From assembly GCA_012730015.1 (NCBI GenBank), contig JAAYBT010000045.1, positions 1 through 32,674 on the forward strand: a DNA stretch of 32,674 bases, given 5' to 3'. This DNA is from Clostridiaceae bacterium. GTDB taxonomy: Bacteria > Bacillota > Clostridia > Acetivibrionales > DTU013. This document shows positions 8,118 through 15,799 of the stretch, piece by piece. Made by a program: the position numbers and the translations under genes. Numbering within the stretch: position 1 is the stretch's first letter; every line of letters starts with the position of its first letter. Below the pieces are notes generated by a model that was not told where the DNA came from, did not search any database, and saw only the letters and a list, made by a program, of their open reading frames with translations.

Positions 8118-9377
8118 ATGAAATTGGGCAGAGTAGTTTTACTAGTTATAGTTTTCGTCTTGCTTGCCTCAGCGATTTTCGGGTTTGTTTATTATTGGAG
8201 TAGGCCAGAGGATCAAGCTGTTATGAAGGAAGGCTCTTCAGTAAGCGAAGCATCTGAAAGCAGCACCAACAGCACCTCATCCGAGCAAGCGACAGGGCAG
8301 GACAATGAATCCCCTAAGGATAATTCCAATTCGGTTGAAGAAACCGATACGGTTGAGGAATTACCTGCACCTGAGCCCATTATAGAGGAGCCCCCGGTGC
8401 CGGAGCTTCGATTTATGGCTGTAGGCGATATAATGATTGGCAGAGGCGTAGCAATGAGATTGAAGAAAATGGAGGGCGTTTACGGGAGGGCCTTCGAGAA
8501 AATCTCCTTTTACATGAATAAGGGAGACGTTGTGTTTGCAAATCTTGAGTCGCCCTTTACCGATAGCACCCATGGTTTAGATAAGGACAGGAAGATAGTG
8601 CTGAAAGCCGAACCTGAGGCAGTAAGTGCTTTAAAGGACGCAGGAATTAATCTCATCAGCCTGTCCAACAACCACATAATGGATCATTATGAAAAGGGTT
8701 TGTTTGACACGATGGAGCTGCTGGACCAAAATGATATCAAGCATGCCGGAGGAGGCAGGAATATTGAGGAGGCCAGGAAGCCCGCCATTATGGAGAAGAA
8801 TGGGCTAAAGATTGCTATGCTGGCCTACACTGATATGGCTGAGCTGACATTTGCGGGGAAGCCATATCTATCCTTTGCGGCAGGCCCTGAAAAATCTGGA
8901 GTGGTACCTAGAAAATATGAAACAATTAGGGATGATATACAAAAATACCGCGATCAGGTAGATTTGCTGGCTATTTCATTGCATTGGGGAGTTGAGGACA
9001 GCTTTAATGTGCCTGTGGAACAGATAGAATTTGCACACAGGCTTATTGACGATGGTGCGGACATGATTCTGGGACATCATCCTCATAGAGCCCAGGGGAT
9101 AGAGATTTACAAGGGGAAGCCGATTTTTTACAGCCTGGGCAATTTCCTTTTTGACCAAAATGACAAGGCAAATATGGAGTCATTTATCATTGACATGAAG
9201 TATAAAGGAACCGAAATGGTCGGGTGTGTTGCGATTCCCGTTAGGATAGCAGGTAAAACAACTGTTGAGGTCCTGACCGGTCAGGACGCTGTCGGCATAC
9301 TGGAGAGGCAGACTGAGCTCTCCAGAAGGCTGGGGACAGAGCCTCAAACAGTATTTGACAAGCTTGTGTATAAATAG
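8118..9377 (+). CDS. CapA-family (poly-gamma-glutamate synthesis-type) metallophosphatase-fold protein, membrane anchored
   Basis: 419 aa. Residues about 5-27 form a signal anchor. Residues 30-95 are a Ser/Glu/Asn/Pro-rich spacer. The catalytic domain starts at RFMAVGDIMIGRG, with ANLESPFT, SLSNNHIMDH, HWGVE, GHHPHRAQ and IFYSLGNFLFDQ in family order; the Asp, Asn and His residues would bind two metals. Family members act at the cell surface in poly-glutamate capsule formation or release, or as uncharacterised hydrolases. No capB or capC neighbours are present, so a capsule role is unproven. GGAG precedes the ATG, and a promoter lies at 8044-8072. Confidence 0.85.
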   Translation: MKLGRVVLLVIVFVLLASAIFGFVYYWSRPEDQAVMKEGSSVSEASESSTNSTSSEQATGQDNESPKDNSNSVEETDTVEELPAPEPIIEEPPVPELRFMAVGDIMIGRGVAMRLKKMEGVYGRAFEKISFYMNKGDVVFANLESPFTDSTHGLDKDRKIVLKAEPEAVSALKDAGINLISLSNNHIMDHYEKGLFDTMELLDQNDIKHAGGGRNIEEARKPAIMEKNGLKIAMLAYTDMAELTFAGKPYLSFAAGPEKSGVVPRKYETIRDDIQKYRDQVDLLAISLHWGVEDSFNVPVEQIEFAHRLIDDGADMILGHHPHRAQGIEIYKGKPIFYSLGNFLFDQNDKANMESFIIDMKYKGTEMVGCVAIPVRIAGKTTVEVLTGQDAVGILERQTELSRRLGTEPQTVFDKLVYK

Positions 9378-9394
9378 GCTAATATTAATTACAC

Positions 9395-9952
9395 TTATAG
9401 ATAGGCCTTTGCTTGCTTGATTCTAGGCAGGATAGATGGCGCAATCAGTGCGATTACTACAAAGAGGGCAAGATCTTTTATGATGTAGGGAATGTTTGCA
9501 CCTATTACAAACGGCAGGGTGGCTTCGGGATATCCAAGATATAAGCGCATGATTACGAACATATAGAGGATTCCCACCGCATATATCACTAAGAGTCCTG
9601 CCGATAAAGCCTTAATTAGATCCACGGTCTTTGGAGCCTTATTCTTCGCAGATATTACTCCAATTACATAGGCGCCCGCAATAAATCCCAAGATAAAACC
9701 GAAGCTTTGGTTAAACACATAGGTAATTCCGCCGCCTCCTGTAAAAACAGGTACTCCGATTAGCCCAAGAATCGTGTACAAGGTCATTGAAAGGGCACCC
9801 AAACGTGGACCTAATACCAGGGCTGCAAGTGCGCAAATAAAGGGCTGAAGCGTAATGGGCAACAACGTAAAGGGAATCCGTACAAATGCGCCGATCACCA
9901 TAAGGGCGGTAAATAGTGCGGTGGTTATCATCTCTTTGATTGAAAGTCTCAT
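9395..9952 (-). CDS. bioY: Biotin transporter substrate-binding subunit BioY (ECF type)
   Basis: 185 aa, six predicted membrane segments. ITLQPFICALAALVLGPRLGA and VFTGGGGITYVFNQSFGF are typical of BioY, the S-component that binds biotin in ECF transporters. AGGAG lies nine bases before the ATG. No EcfA/EcfT genes are nearby, so it must use a shared module or work alone, both known for the family. It is convergent with the CapA-like gene. Its promoter carries a BirA-type dyad, supporting biotin as the substrate. Confidence 0.92.
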   Translation of the reverse strand: MRLSIKEMITTALFTALMVIGAFVRIPFTLLPITLQPFICALAALVLGPRLGALSMTLYTILGLIGVPVFTGGGGITYVFNQSFGFILGFIAGAYVIGVISAKNKAPKTVDLIKALSAGLLVIYAVGILYMFVIMRLYLGYPEATLPFVIGANIPYIIKDLALFVVIALIAPSILPRIKQAKAYL

Positions 9953-10000
9953 TTAAGATTGCTCCTGAGTTTTTATCTTTCTCGAATACATACACCAATA

Positions 10001-10054
10001 AGTATAGAAGATGAGAGAAGAAAGGTCAACCAAAATGCATTTACGGGTTGACAA
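10001..10054 (-). promoter_or_regulatory. bioY promoter with BirA-type operator
   Basis: On the minus strand, TTGACC (plus 10024-10029), a 17-bp spacer and TATACT (plus 10001-10006) form a strong promoter. Overlapping the -35 box is the dyad TTGTCAACC-N14-GGTTGAC (half-sites at plus 10025-10031 and 10046-10052). It resembles the BirA operator consensus of Firmicutes (TTGTTAACC-N14/15-GGTTAACAA). Biotinyl-BirA bound here would block polymerase. The birA gene is not in the window. Confidence 0.8.
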
Positions 10055-10127
10055 TTGAGGTAAATGTGCCAGTGTGGCTGCTGACAGAGGTGATTTATTC
10101 TCCTAATCACAATTATTGTTATTTTGG

Positions 10128-10157
10128 TTGAAAATATTAATATTGAAGTGCTATAAT
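10128..10157 (+). promoter_or_regulatory. Promoter for the tRNA-Ala locus
   Basis: TTGAAA (10128-10133), 18-bp spacer, perfect TATAAT (10152-10157). The duplicated tRNA 5' end starts 17 bp downstream of the -10 box, whereas the intact tRNA starts 129 bp downstream. The arrangement suggests the promoter originally drove a tRNA at the position of the truncated copy. Confidence 0.6.
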
Positions 10158-10170
10158 AAAACCATTAATT

Positions 10171-10197
10171 CATGGGGCATTGGCTCAGCTGGGAGAG
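10171..10197 (+). repeat. Duplicated 5' end of the tRNA-Ala gene
   Basis: 27 bp identical to 10283-10309: three leader bases plus the first 24 nt of the tRNA (acceptor 5' strand and D-arm through GAGAG). After this point the sequences diverge completely. The copies are 112 bp apart. This is a truncated tRNA with no anticodon arm. It is probably a duplication scar. Confidence 0.9.
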
Positions 10198-10285
10198 GAA
10201 ACGGGCTAGTTCTATGCCATTGTCGCATTTGGGTATGCGAACCGTTTGGTGGGTTACGGAAAAAACCCGCAACACAAGTAAACAT

Positions 10286-10361
10286 GGGGCATTGGCTCAG
10301 CTGGGAGAGCGTCGCGTTCGCAACGCGAAGGTCGTGGGTTCGAATCCCATATGCTCCACCA
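10286..10361 (+). tRNA. tRNA-Ala (anticodon CGC)
   Basis: 76 nt with an encoded CCA. The acceptor stem GGGGCAT/ATGCTCC includes the G3-T70 wobble pair that marks alanine tRNAs. The D-arm is GCTC...GAGC, the anticodon stem TCGCG/CGCGA with loop TTCGCAA (anticodon CGC, codon GCG), the variable loop AGGTC, and the T-arm GTGGG TTCGAAT CCCAT. It is transcribed from the promoter at 10128-10157 through the duplicated 5' end. Confidence 0.95.
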
Positions 10362-10390
10362 AAAAGACAGGGCAGAAATGATTTATTGGT

Positions 10391-10418
10391 CGCAAGGCCA
10401 GTAAATCCGAGCCTTGTG
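10391..10418 (+). other. Hairpin downstream of tRNA-Ala
   Basis: CGCAAGGC (10391-10398) pairs with GCCTTGTG (10411-10418) across a 12-nt loop with one G-T pair. No T-run follows directly, although a weak AAAAAG/CTTTTT stem lies around 10434-10453. It may help end the tRNA transcript before the convergent gene. Confidence 0.35.
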
Positions 10419-10460
10419 AGGGCTTTCGCTATAAAAAGTGGAGGCCTTTTTTCCGTAGAT

Positions 10461-11348
10461 TTATTGGGGTAAAACCTTATGGCAATATTTCTTGGCAAGG
10501 AGCACATATAGAGTAACCCATTTATTTTGTTTTCCTATCTTTCCTACATTGAAATAAGGCTTAGAGAATGATTTCTCAAGAACATATCGTCCCTCGGCAT
10601 CTTTTTTATTTTCCAATAATACCCATGCATCTTCACAATGAGGATTATTCGCTACACCCAAAACAGAAAGTCCGTACATAATCATTTGCAGACCCATTTT
10701 TACAGCGTCAAATGGATAGAATGTTCCTGCCATTTCTTTTATTATAAAGTCGTCTTTGTTATCGAGACGAAAAACTACATCATGATTTAGGTAGAAGCTT
10801 ATGAGCTGTTCAAACTGGGGCAAGATAATACCTTTCTTTTTCAGCTCCGCCGCAAGCAAAAGATGGGTAGTGGTCTGTCTGTAGCAGCCCATATCAGATA
10901 AATCAGAGTCATTTGTTTTCTTTGTTTTGCTTAAGCATCTAAAGGAGCCATCTTCACGGATAATGGAAAAAGCCTTTGATACTTCACCCTGCACGCGGTC
11001 GTCATCGAAGTAACCGAGTGCCACTAAATTTCTTAACAGAAGCACTTTGCCGCACATCAAATTGTCAAAATTTGTGGCAGTAATAAAACGCTGTACGTAA
11101 TGGTCTATGGGAACATCGTCTTTTGTCAATCCAAATTCAGCTAGGGTGCATAAAGCGTTAAAATCTTCCCATTTCTTATCCGCTTTAAACTTGTCTATAG
11201 CCGCTGCAACTGCTTTCGAATCAATTAATGCTTTATAAGCACTATCTACAGACAAGTCTTCACGGGGTTTATCAAGAAGTTCAATCATAGTTCTGTATTT
11301 TATTTCCGGTGTCTCGTCTTCGAGAAGCCAATTAATTAAATCATTCAT
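10461..11348 (-). CDS. Hypothetical helical protein, prenyltransferase/alpha-toroid-like
   Basis: 295 aa. The start ATG at 11348 overlaps the upstream stop (TAATG), with GGGAGG just upstream. The opening NWLLEDETPEIKYRTMIELL recalls a clostridial family of helical-repeat proteins with a prenyltransferase/squalene-cyclase-like alpha-toroid fold. Blocks such as VLLLRNLVALGYFDDDRVQ, EDGSFRC and YRQTTTHLLLAAEL look like helical hairpins spaced regularly. No catalytic DxDD motif is visible, so enzyme activity is doubtful. The coupling to the acyltransferase gene suggests a shared pathway. Function unknown. Confidence 0.65.
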   Translation of the reverse strand: MNDLINWLLEDETPEIKYRTMIELLDKPREDLSVDSAYKALIDSKAVAAAIDKFKADKKWEDFNALCTLAEFGLTKDDVPIDHYVQRFITATNFDNLMCGKVLLLRNLVALGYFDDDRVQGEVSKAFSIIREDGSFRCLSKTKKTNDSDLSDMGCYRQTTTHLLLAAELKKKGIILPQFEQLISFYLNHDVVFRLDNKDDFIIKEMAGTFYPFDAVKMGLQMIMYGLSVLGVANNPHCEDAWVLLENKKDAEGRYVLEKSFSKPYFNVGKIGKQNKWVTLYVLLAKKYCHKVLPQ

Positions 11349-12463
11349 TACTTTACCTCCCTTGGCAATGTCTGCCAAAAATCATTAGGGTTTTGGGGGA
11401 ATTCATTTTTATAAGGCACATTAAACAAGGATATACCTACTGGTTCGTTAAAAGATACCCTTTCAAACATATGCAGATTTGGCGAACCGAAGCATATATC
11501 AACTGTGCAGTCGGTTAAATCAAACAGCATTGAATGTAGTGTACCAAGCCCGTCTTCGTAGTATGAGCAGCATACGCCATTTGGTATTTTTTTGGATAAT
11601 AACGATTTTATATGGCTCTCAGAAATTTCACCTTTTTCCTTCCTTAATAGCTTTTCAATAGCTTGATATCGCATTTCTGAGTGTTTGCCGTGATTATTAT
11701 CGTATTTCAACATATCGTAATTCACATAATGATTTGTGGATATTAAATACTCATCACTTCTTCTCAACGATATTTTTCGGTTATCACCGTAGCAGATAAT
11801 TTCAGCTAAAACCGCATCTCCGTATCGGTCTGCAATTAATATGTTCGCACAACAGCGCACCGGCATTTGCTTTAACAGATATACTGCCTCGTCAACCTTT
11901 GTGCAGTTATCTAAAATAGCACGTAATACAAGCGGAAACCATAAACCCTCTCCGTAAGACGGCTGGCCGAATTCACAGGATGACATTGTTACTGTCAATC
12001 CATGTTCATTAATTCCGTCAAAGCGTCCAAATAAAAACAATGAAAATCCGATATGTGCCGGATAATTATCCGCATCAATAACTACAAGATTTTTTTCATC
12101 ATCATGAACAAACTCATAGCTTCTTCCTATTAATAAATGTCCGTTTTTTGTAATAGAAGGCAATGCCGCCATTTGGCTGCAAGCCCCCGAGGATAGTGAG
12201 CTGTCATTAAATACCGCAAGTCTTGATATTGGAATTTTTATTCTGTCTGATACTGCATTTGCCTCTTCAATAACATTCGGACAGAACTCTTTTAAAAGAA
12301 TAAGCTTCTTTTTGAGTGTCTCTGAGTCAACTCCATTTTCAGTAGTTTCAATGTTTATTTTTCGAAGTTCTGGATTTTGTTCTAGAAGCTCTCCTAACAT
12401 AGAACCTATTTCATAAGAAGTTCCTTTGCAGGAAATTTTTGAAAAATTTAAATCTGTTGACAT
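11348..12463 (-). CDS. C45-type autoproteolytic acyltransferase/hydrolase (Ntn fold)
   Basis: 371 aa. SSGACSQMAALPS holds the Cys expected to become the N-terminal nucleophile after self-cleavage. It is followed by GHLLIGRSYEFVHDD, FGRFDGINEHGLTVTMSS and an ISTNHYVN segment, the order seen in acyl-CoA:6-aminopenicillanate acyltransferase and related amide hydrolases. The natural substrate is unknown. The ATG at 12463 follows GGAGG (spacing 11) and is preferred to an upstream in-frame ATG at 12502. The stop overlaps the start of the helical protein gene by one base. The pair is more AT-rich than the oxidoreductase and hydrogenase genes, a possible sign of acquisition. Confidence 0.8.
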   Translation of the reverse strand: MSTDLNFSKISCKGTSYEIGSMLGELLEQNPELRKINIETTENGVDSETLKKKLILLKEFCPNVIEEANAVSDRIKIPISRLAVFNDSSLSSGACSQMAALPSITKNGHLLIGRSYEFVHDDEKNLVVIDADNYPAHIGFSLFLFGRFDGINEHGLTVTMSSCEFGQPSYGEGLWFPLVLRAILDNCTKVDEAVYLLKQMPVRCCANILIADRYGDAVLAEIICYGDNRKISLRRSDEYLISTNHYVNYDMLKYDNNHGKHSEMRYQAIEKLLRKEKGEISESHIKSLLSKKIPNGVCCSYYEDGLGTLHSMLFDLTDCTVDICFGSPNLHMFERVSFNEPVGISLFNVPYKNEFPQNPNDFWQTLPREVK

Positions 12464-12516
12464 TATGCACGATTCCTCCATATTTTTTTGATTCCTACTC
12501 ATATAGAGTATTTAAT

Positions 12517-12545
12517 AATATAATAAGCTTGCTATCTTAAAACAA
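12517..12545 (-). promoter_or_regulatory. Promoter of the C45 acyltransferase operon
   Basis: On the minus strand, TTGTTT (plus 12540-12545), a 17-bp spacer and TATATT (plus 12517-12522) lie about 55 bp before the start codon. Confidence 0.5.
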
Positions 12546-12648
12546 AGCACAACAGAATAACAAAAATCCTCGCTGTTCGGTTAATGAGATTACACATATG
12601 TATAATTGCCCTCCGGTTTGAGATCTTCTTATACATTGTATCAAACAT

Positions 12649-12672
12649 AATATGACAACGTTGTGTCATATT
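12649..12672. promoter_or_regulatory. Perfect 9-bp inverted repeat
   Basis: AATATGACA (12649-12657) and TGTCATATT (12664-12672) flank ACGTTG. The dyad lies about 105 bp upstream of the acyltransferase promoter and before the SDR remnant. A regulator operator is possible. It lacks a T-run. Confidence 0.4.
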
Positions 12673-12759
12673 ATAAACTTCTATTATTTTCTTTACTTGA
12701 ATCAGCATCAAGCTTTTACGTCAGATTCTACTAATTTTAAATCTATACCGATTATACTA

Positions 12760-13099
12760 AAGCTGAGTGATTTACAAAATATATTGTCAGTCAATTTTTT
12801 TTCCTTTATTGAACCTGTGAAGCAGCTCTCAGATAAAAAGAATAATGATAATGGAGGCAGTATAGTAGCCATATCCTCAATATCAAGTAAAGTAGGAGCC
12901 AGAGGCTTGAGTGCATATTGTGCAAGCAAGGGGACATTGTAAATAACAGAAATTTTGATGCAGAGCTTAAAAAAGACAGATTATGGGTATCGGAAAGCCT
13001 GAGGATGTTGCCAATGCAACGGCTTTCTTGTTAAGTGATGCTTCGGGATTTATTACCGGAACATCCATAGTTGTGGATGGCGGGTATTTGGCCCATTAG
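12760..13099 (+). pseudogene. Decayed short-chain dehydrogenase gene
   Basis: Three frames carry consecutive SDR pieces. The first (to the TAA at 12940-12942) holds ILSVNFFSF, GGSIVAISSISS and the catalytic YCASK. The second (about 12942-12980) reads [11 protein letters not shown]. The third (12983-13099) reads [20 protein letters not shown] and ends with the cofactor-fold VVDGGYLAH. The N-terminal Rossmann glycine motif is missing. About 40 residues after YxxxK are also missing, and there are two frame changes. An intact SDR gene follows 147 bp downstream. This is a remnant, not a coding gene. Confidence 0.85.
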
Positions 13100-13246
13100 T
13101 GTGCTGGTGACTAAAAAAGATTAAATAATATTATGGCTTGATTAGAAAAGCGGTTTCTTGACAAATAATGATAGTTGAGTGTACGATATCGGTGACATAG
13201 TAATGGATGGAATGTTGAATAATATGTTGCAGAGGGAGGAAAAAAG

Positions 13247-14071
13247 ATGTCAATTGATGCTAATCTAAGAAGGCTGTTTTCACTTGAAGGAAAGATAATT
13301 ATGATGACCGGTGCAGCAGGTGGTATAGGTGGTTCATTATCAAAGGGAATGGCAGGAATTGGAGCAATTATGTGCAATTGCGATATTTCTGAAAAAGGCT
13401 TAAAGACTCTCGAGGATGAAATCGCTGCAGAGGGTGGCAAATCGAAATCCTTCGTCATGGATGTTACAAACATGGACAGCATAAAATCTGTTGTTGAATC
13501 CATAGTTAAGGAATATGGAACAATTGATGTACTGATAAACGTGGCTGGGATAAATAAACGCGAGGGCTTCATGGATGTTAAGGAAGACACCTATGACAGA
13601 ATTATGGACATCAATCTGAAGAGCGTATTTTTCATAACTCAGACTGTGGTTCCCCATATGATGAAGAAGAAGAACGGTAGTATTATTAACATAGGCTCAC
13701 ATAATGCAACGGCGATGTTGGGCGGATGCAGCGTCTATGGTGCATCCAAAAGTGGTGTATTGGGGCTTACAAGGGCAATGGCGGTTGAGTGGGCAGAGTG
13801 GGGTATCCGTGCTAATGCAGTGTCGCCCGGACATGTACTAACGCCGCTTACACAGGTTACCTGGGATCATCCGACTCGGGGTGACTATCTTCGTGACCGT
13901 ATTGCAATGCGACGTCCGGGATATCCGGATGAAATGGTTGGAATTGTAGCGCTGCTGGCATCAGATTCATCAAGCTATATTTCCGGTGCGAATTTCGTTG
14001 TGGACGGAGGATGCCTCTGCGGAGGTGCGCCCTGGGAATTTGATTCCGAATACAGAAATAAGGAGTTTTGA
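13247..14071 (+). CDS. SDR-family NAD(P)-dependent oxidoreductase, gluconate 5-dehydrogenase/KduD-like
   Basis: 274 aa. MTGAAGGIGGSL (about 19-30) is the TGxxxGxG cofactor motif; NVAG, the catalytic Ser in NIGSHNA, and YGASK complete the SDR set. SPGHVLTPL and NFVVDGGC mark the C-terminal region. The closest classes by eye are gluconate 5-dehydrogenase and 2-deoxy-D-gluconate 3-dehydrogenase, which interconvert keto and hydroxy sugar acids; the actual substrate is unknown. GGGAGG precedes the ATG. No sugar-acid genes adjoin it. Confidence 0.85.
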   Translation: MSIDANLRRLFSLEGKIIMMTGAAGGIGGSLSKGMAGIGAIMCNCDISEKGLKTLEDEIAAEGGKSKSFVMDVTNMDSIKSVVESIVKEYGTIDVLINVAGINKREGFMDVKEDTYDRIMDINLKSVFFITQTVVPHMMKKKNGSIINIGSHNATAMLGGCSVYGASKSGVLGLTRAMAVEWAEWGIRANAVSPGHVLTPLTQVTWDHPTRGDYLRDRIAMRRPGYPDEMVGIVALLASDSSSYISGANFVVDGGCLCGGAPWEFDSEYRNKEF

Positions 14072-14107
14072 TATAGCCTGTTTTCCGGAACAAGAGTATG
14101 AGTATCA

Positions 14108-14135
14108 CTTGTAATCTTTTGAAAAAGATTGTAAG
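14108..14135 (+). terminator. Possible terminator after the SDR gene
   Basis: CTTGTAATCTTTT pairs with AAAAGATTGTAAG across GA, 13 bp with two G-T pairs, 37 bp after the SDR stop. It is AT-rich with no clear T-tract, so this is a weak call. Confidence 0.35.
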
Positions 14136-14361
14136 ATATATTTAGGTGAATTGCGAGGGAAATCCTTTCAGTGAACCATTTCAAAAAAGCAATTGTACTG
14201 AGACATGAGGGCTCGCCCCGAATGTGAAGGCAAGAGAATATGTGATATTTTGGCTGTGCTCACAGTGTGAGCCGCGTCTGAAACATTATATCCTTGTGCC
14301 TTACGGTACAGGGATTTTTTGTTTAAATCTTTTATACTTTATCGGGCGGAGGTTAGGTAAG
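14136..14361 (+). promoter_or_regulatory. Structured leader of the hydrogenase-maturation operon
   Basis: This stretch holds no gene with a ribosome site. It contains a perfect 7-bp dyad GCTCACA-G-TGTGAGC (14258-14272) and, at 14292-14320, a terminator-like hairpin followed by T6. Upstream blocks such as GGCTCGCCCC (14210-14219) can pair alternatively with GTGAGCC of the dyad. The arrangement resembles an attenuated leader. I do not recognise a known riboswitch consensus. Confidence 0.45.
14292..14320 (+). terminator. Rho-independent-type hairpin 42 bp before the regulator gene
   Basis: CCTTGTGCC (14292-14300), loop TTAC, GGTACAGGG (14305-14313), a 9-bp stem with two G-T pairs, then A and T6 (14315-14320). 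It lies upstream of the first maturation-operon gene, either ending read-through from the SDR side or attenuating the operon. Confidence 0.55.
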
Positions 14362-14637
14362 ATGGATACAAGGATTGCAGCTATCAGTATTATTGTGGAG
14401 AACCCGGAGTCAGTTGAAAAGCTGAACAATATTTTACATGAGTATGGTCAATATATCATCGGGCGCATGGGACTACCATATCAAAAGAGGAACATTTCTA
14501 TTATCAGCATAGTAATGGATGCGCCCAATGATGTAATCAGCGCATTGTCTGGCAAGCTGGGCATGCTGCCCGATGTGACGGCAAAGACACTATACTCCAA
14601 GCTATCTTCCGATGATGGAGGGAAAGGGTCGTCATAA
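14362..14637 (+). CDS. TM1266-family iron-only hydrogenase system putative regulator
   Basis: 91 aa. MDTRIAAISIIVEN, an ACT-like beta-alpha-beta start, then GQYIIGRMGLPY and ISIISIVMDAPNDVISALSGKLGML match the small NikR/ACT-like protein family found beside HydE/F/G. The family is thought to regulate hydrogenase maturation, but its ligand is unknown. The ATG at 14362 has GGAGG nine bases upstream; longer upstream readings start in the leader without a ribosome site. The stop overlaps the hydE start (TAATG), so the two are translationally coupled. Confidence 0.85.
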   Translation: MDTRIAAISIIVENPESVEKLNNILHEYGQYIIGRMGLPYQKRNISIISIVMDAPNDVISALSGKLGMLPDVTAKTLYSKLSSDDGGKGSS

Positions 14638-15677
14638 TGCGAGAGCTTATTGACAAATTGAGCAAGGATAAAATGCTTGAAAGTCGCGAGCTTATATCGC
14701 TCCTTAAAGGCTTTACGCAGGAGGATGCACAGTATTTGTTTACTAGGGCAAGAGCGGTGATTGATTCTTTTTTCGGCAGAAAAATATACATACGCGGCTT
14801 AGTTGAAATAACGAATTACTGTAATAGAGATTGCTATTATTGCGGAATCAGGAGGAGCAATCTGAAGGCTGAGCGTTACCGCCTTGGAAAAGAAGAAATA
14901 ATGCAATGCTGCGAAAACGGGTATGAGCTTGGCTTTCGAACCTTTGTACTTCAGGGCGGAGAAGACTTGTGGTATACCGACGAGAAGCTTGTAGATATTA
15001 TTGCTTCTATTAGAAAGGCTTATCCAGATTGTGCGATTACTCTTTCTATCGGGGAGAGGACCTACGAACAGTATTTGCGGTATTTTAATGCAGGTGCGGA
15101 TCGTTATTTGCTGCGTCATGAGAGTGCCAATGCGGAGCACTATGGGAAAATACATCCGGCTGGATTGAGCATCGAGAACAGAAAACGATGCCTTTATGAC
15201 CTGAAGAAAATAGGATATCAGACGGGGGCAGGCTTTATGGTTGGCTCTCCATACCAGAGTGCCGAATACCTGGCGGAGGATTTATTGTTTATTAAGGAGC
15301 TTGAACCTCAGATGGTTGGAATCGGACCCTTCATATCGCACAAGCAGTCGCCCTTTGCCAATTTCTCATCAGGGAGCCTGGAATTAACTTTGTTTCTAAT
15401 AGGCATATTGCGCCTTATGCTGCCCAGGGTGCTGATGCCTGCGACAACAGCGCTTGGAACGATAAATCCGCAGGGAAGGGAACTGGGAATTCTGGCAGGT
15501 GCAAATGTAGTTATGCCAAACCTATCACCGATTGGCGTGAGGAGTAAGTATTCGATTTATGACGACAAAATTTGCACTGGTGAAGAGGCAGCAGAAGGTC
15601 TCATTTCTCTGCAGAACCGCCTTAAGAAAATCGGCTACGATATTGTTGTCGACCGGGGAGATTTTGAGCCTGAATAA
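14637..15677 (+). CDS. hydE: [FeFe]-hydrogenase H-cluster radical SAM maturase HydE
   Basis: 346 aa. CNRDCYYC (about residues 62-69) is the CxxxCxxC motif that binds the radical-SAM [4Fe-4S] cluster. FVLQGGEDLWYTD and LRHESAN follow in the family order, and the length fits HydE. HydE acts on a cysteine-iron complex to help build the dithiomethylamine-bridged 2Fe centre of the H-cluster. It is coupled to the regulator gene upstream; hydF starts about 120 bp downstream, in the same direction. Confidence 0.92.
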   Translation: MRELIDKLSKDKMLESRELISLLKGFTQEDAQYLFTRARAVIDSFFGRKIYIRGLVEITNYCNRDCYYCGIRRSNLKAERYRLGKEEIMQCCENGYELGFRTFVLQGGEDLWYTDEKLVDIIASIRKAYPDCAITLSIGERTYEQYLRYFNAGADRYLLRHESANAEHYGKIHPAGLSIENRKRCLYDLKKIGYQTGAGFMVGSPYQSAEYLAEDLLFIKELEPQMVGIGPFISHKQSPFANFSSGSLELTLFLIGILRLMLPRVLMPATTALGTINPQGRELGILAGANVVMPNLSPIGVRSKYSIYDDKICTGEEAAEGLISLQNRLKKIGYDIVVDRGDFEPE

Positions 15678-15799
15678 AGGATATAGGCAAAGCAAGTGAA
15701 GTGTTAAGTATAAGTAAAGGTAGCAGCAGAGGAAGAATAATAGGATAGCGGCGGGAAAAGATGAAAGCAGTAAATCTATGAAGAGGAGTGGTGAGGATT

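Noticed and set aside
10116-10507. Overlapping open frames across the tRNA-Ala locus on both strands
   Set aside because: They are translations of the tRNA gene and its duplicated 5' end; the tRNA call explains the conservation.
14136-14361. Known riboswitch (TPP, cobalamin, glycine, Moco, c-di-AMP)
   Set aside because: I compared the main conserved blocks by eye and found only scattered short matches (for example CTGAGA), not a full consensus.
14224-14361. Longer N-terminus for the TM1266-type regulator
   Set aside because: The upstream frame runs through the dyad and terminator with no ribosome site; the family begins at MDTRIAA with GGAGG upstream.
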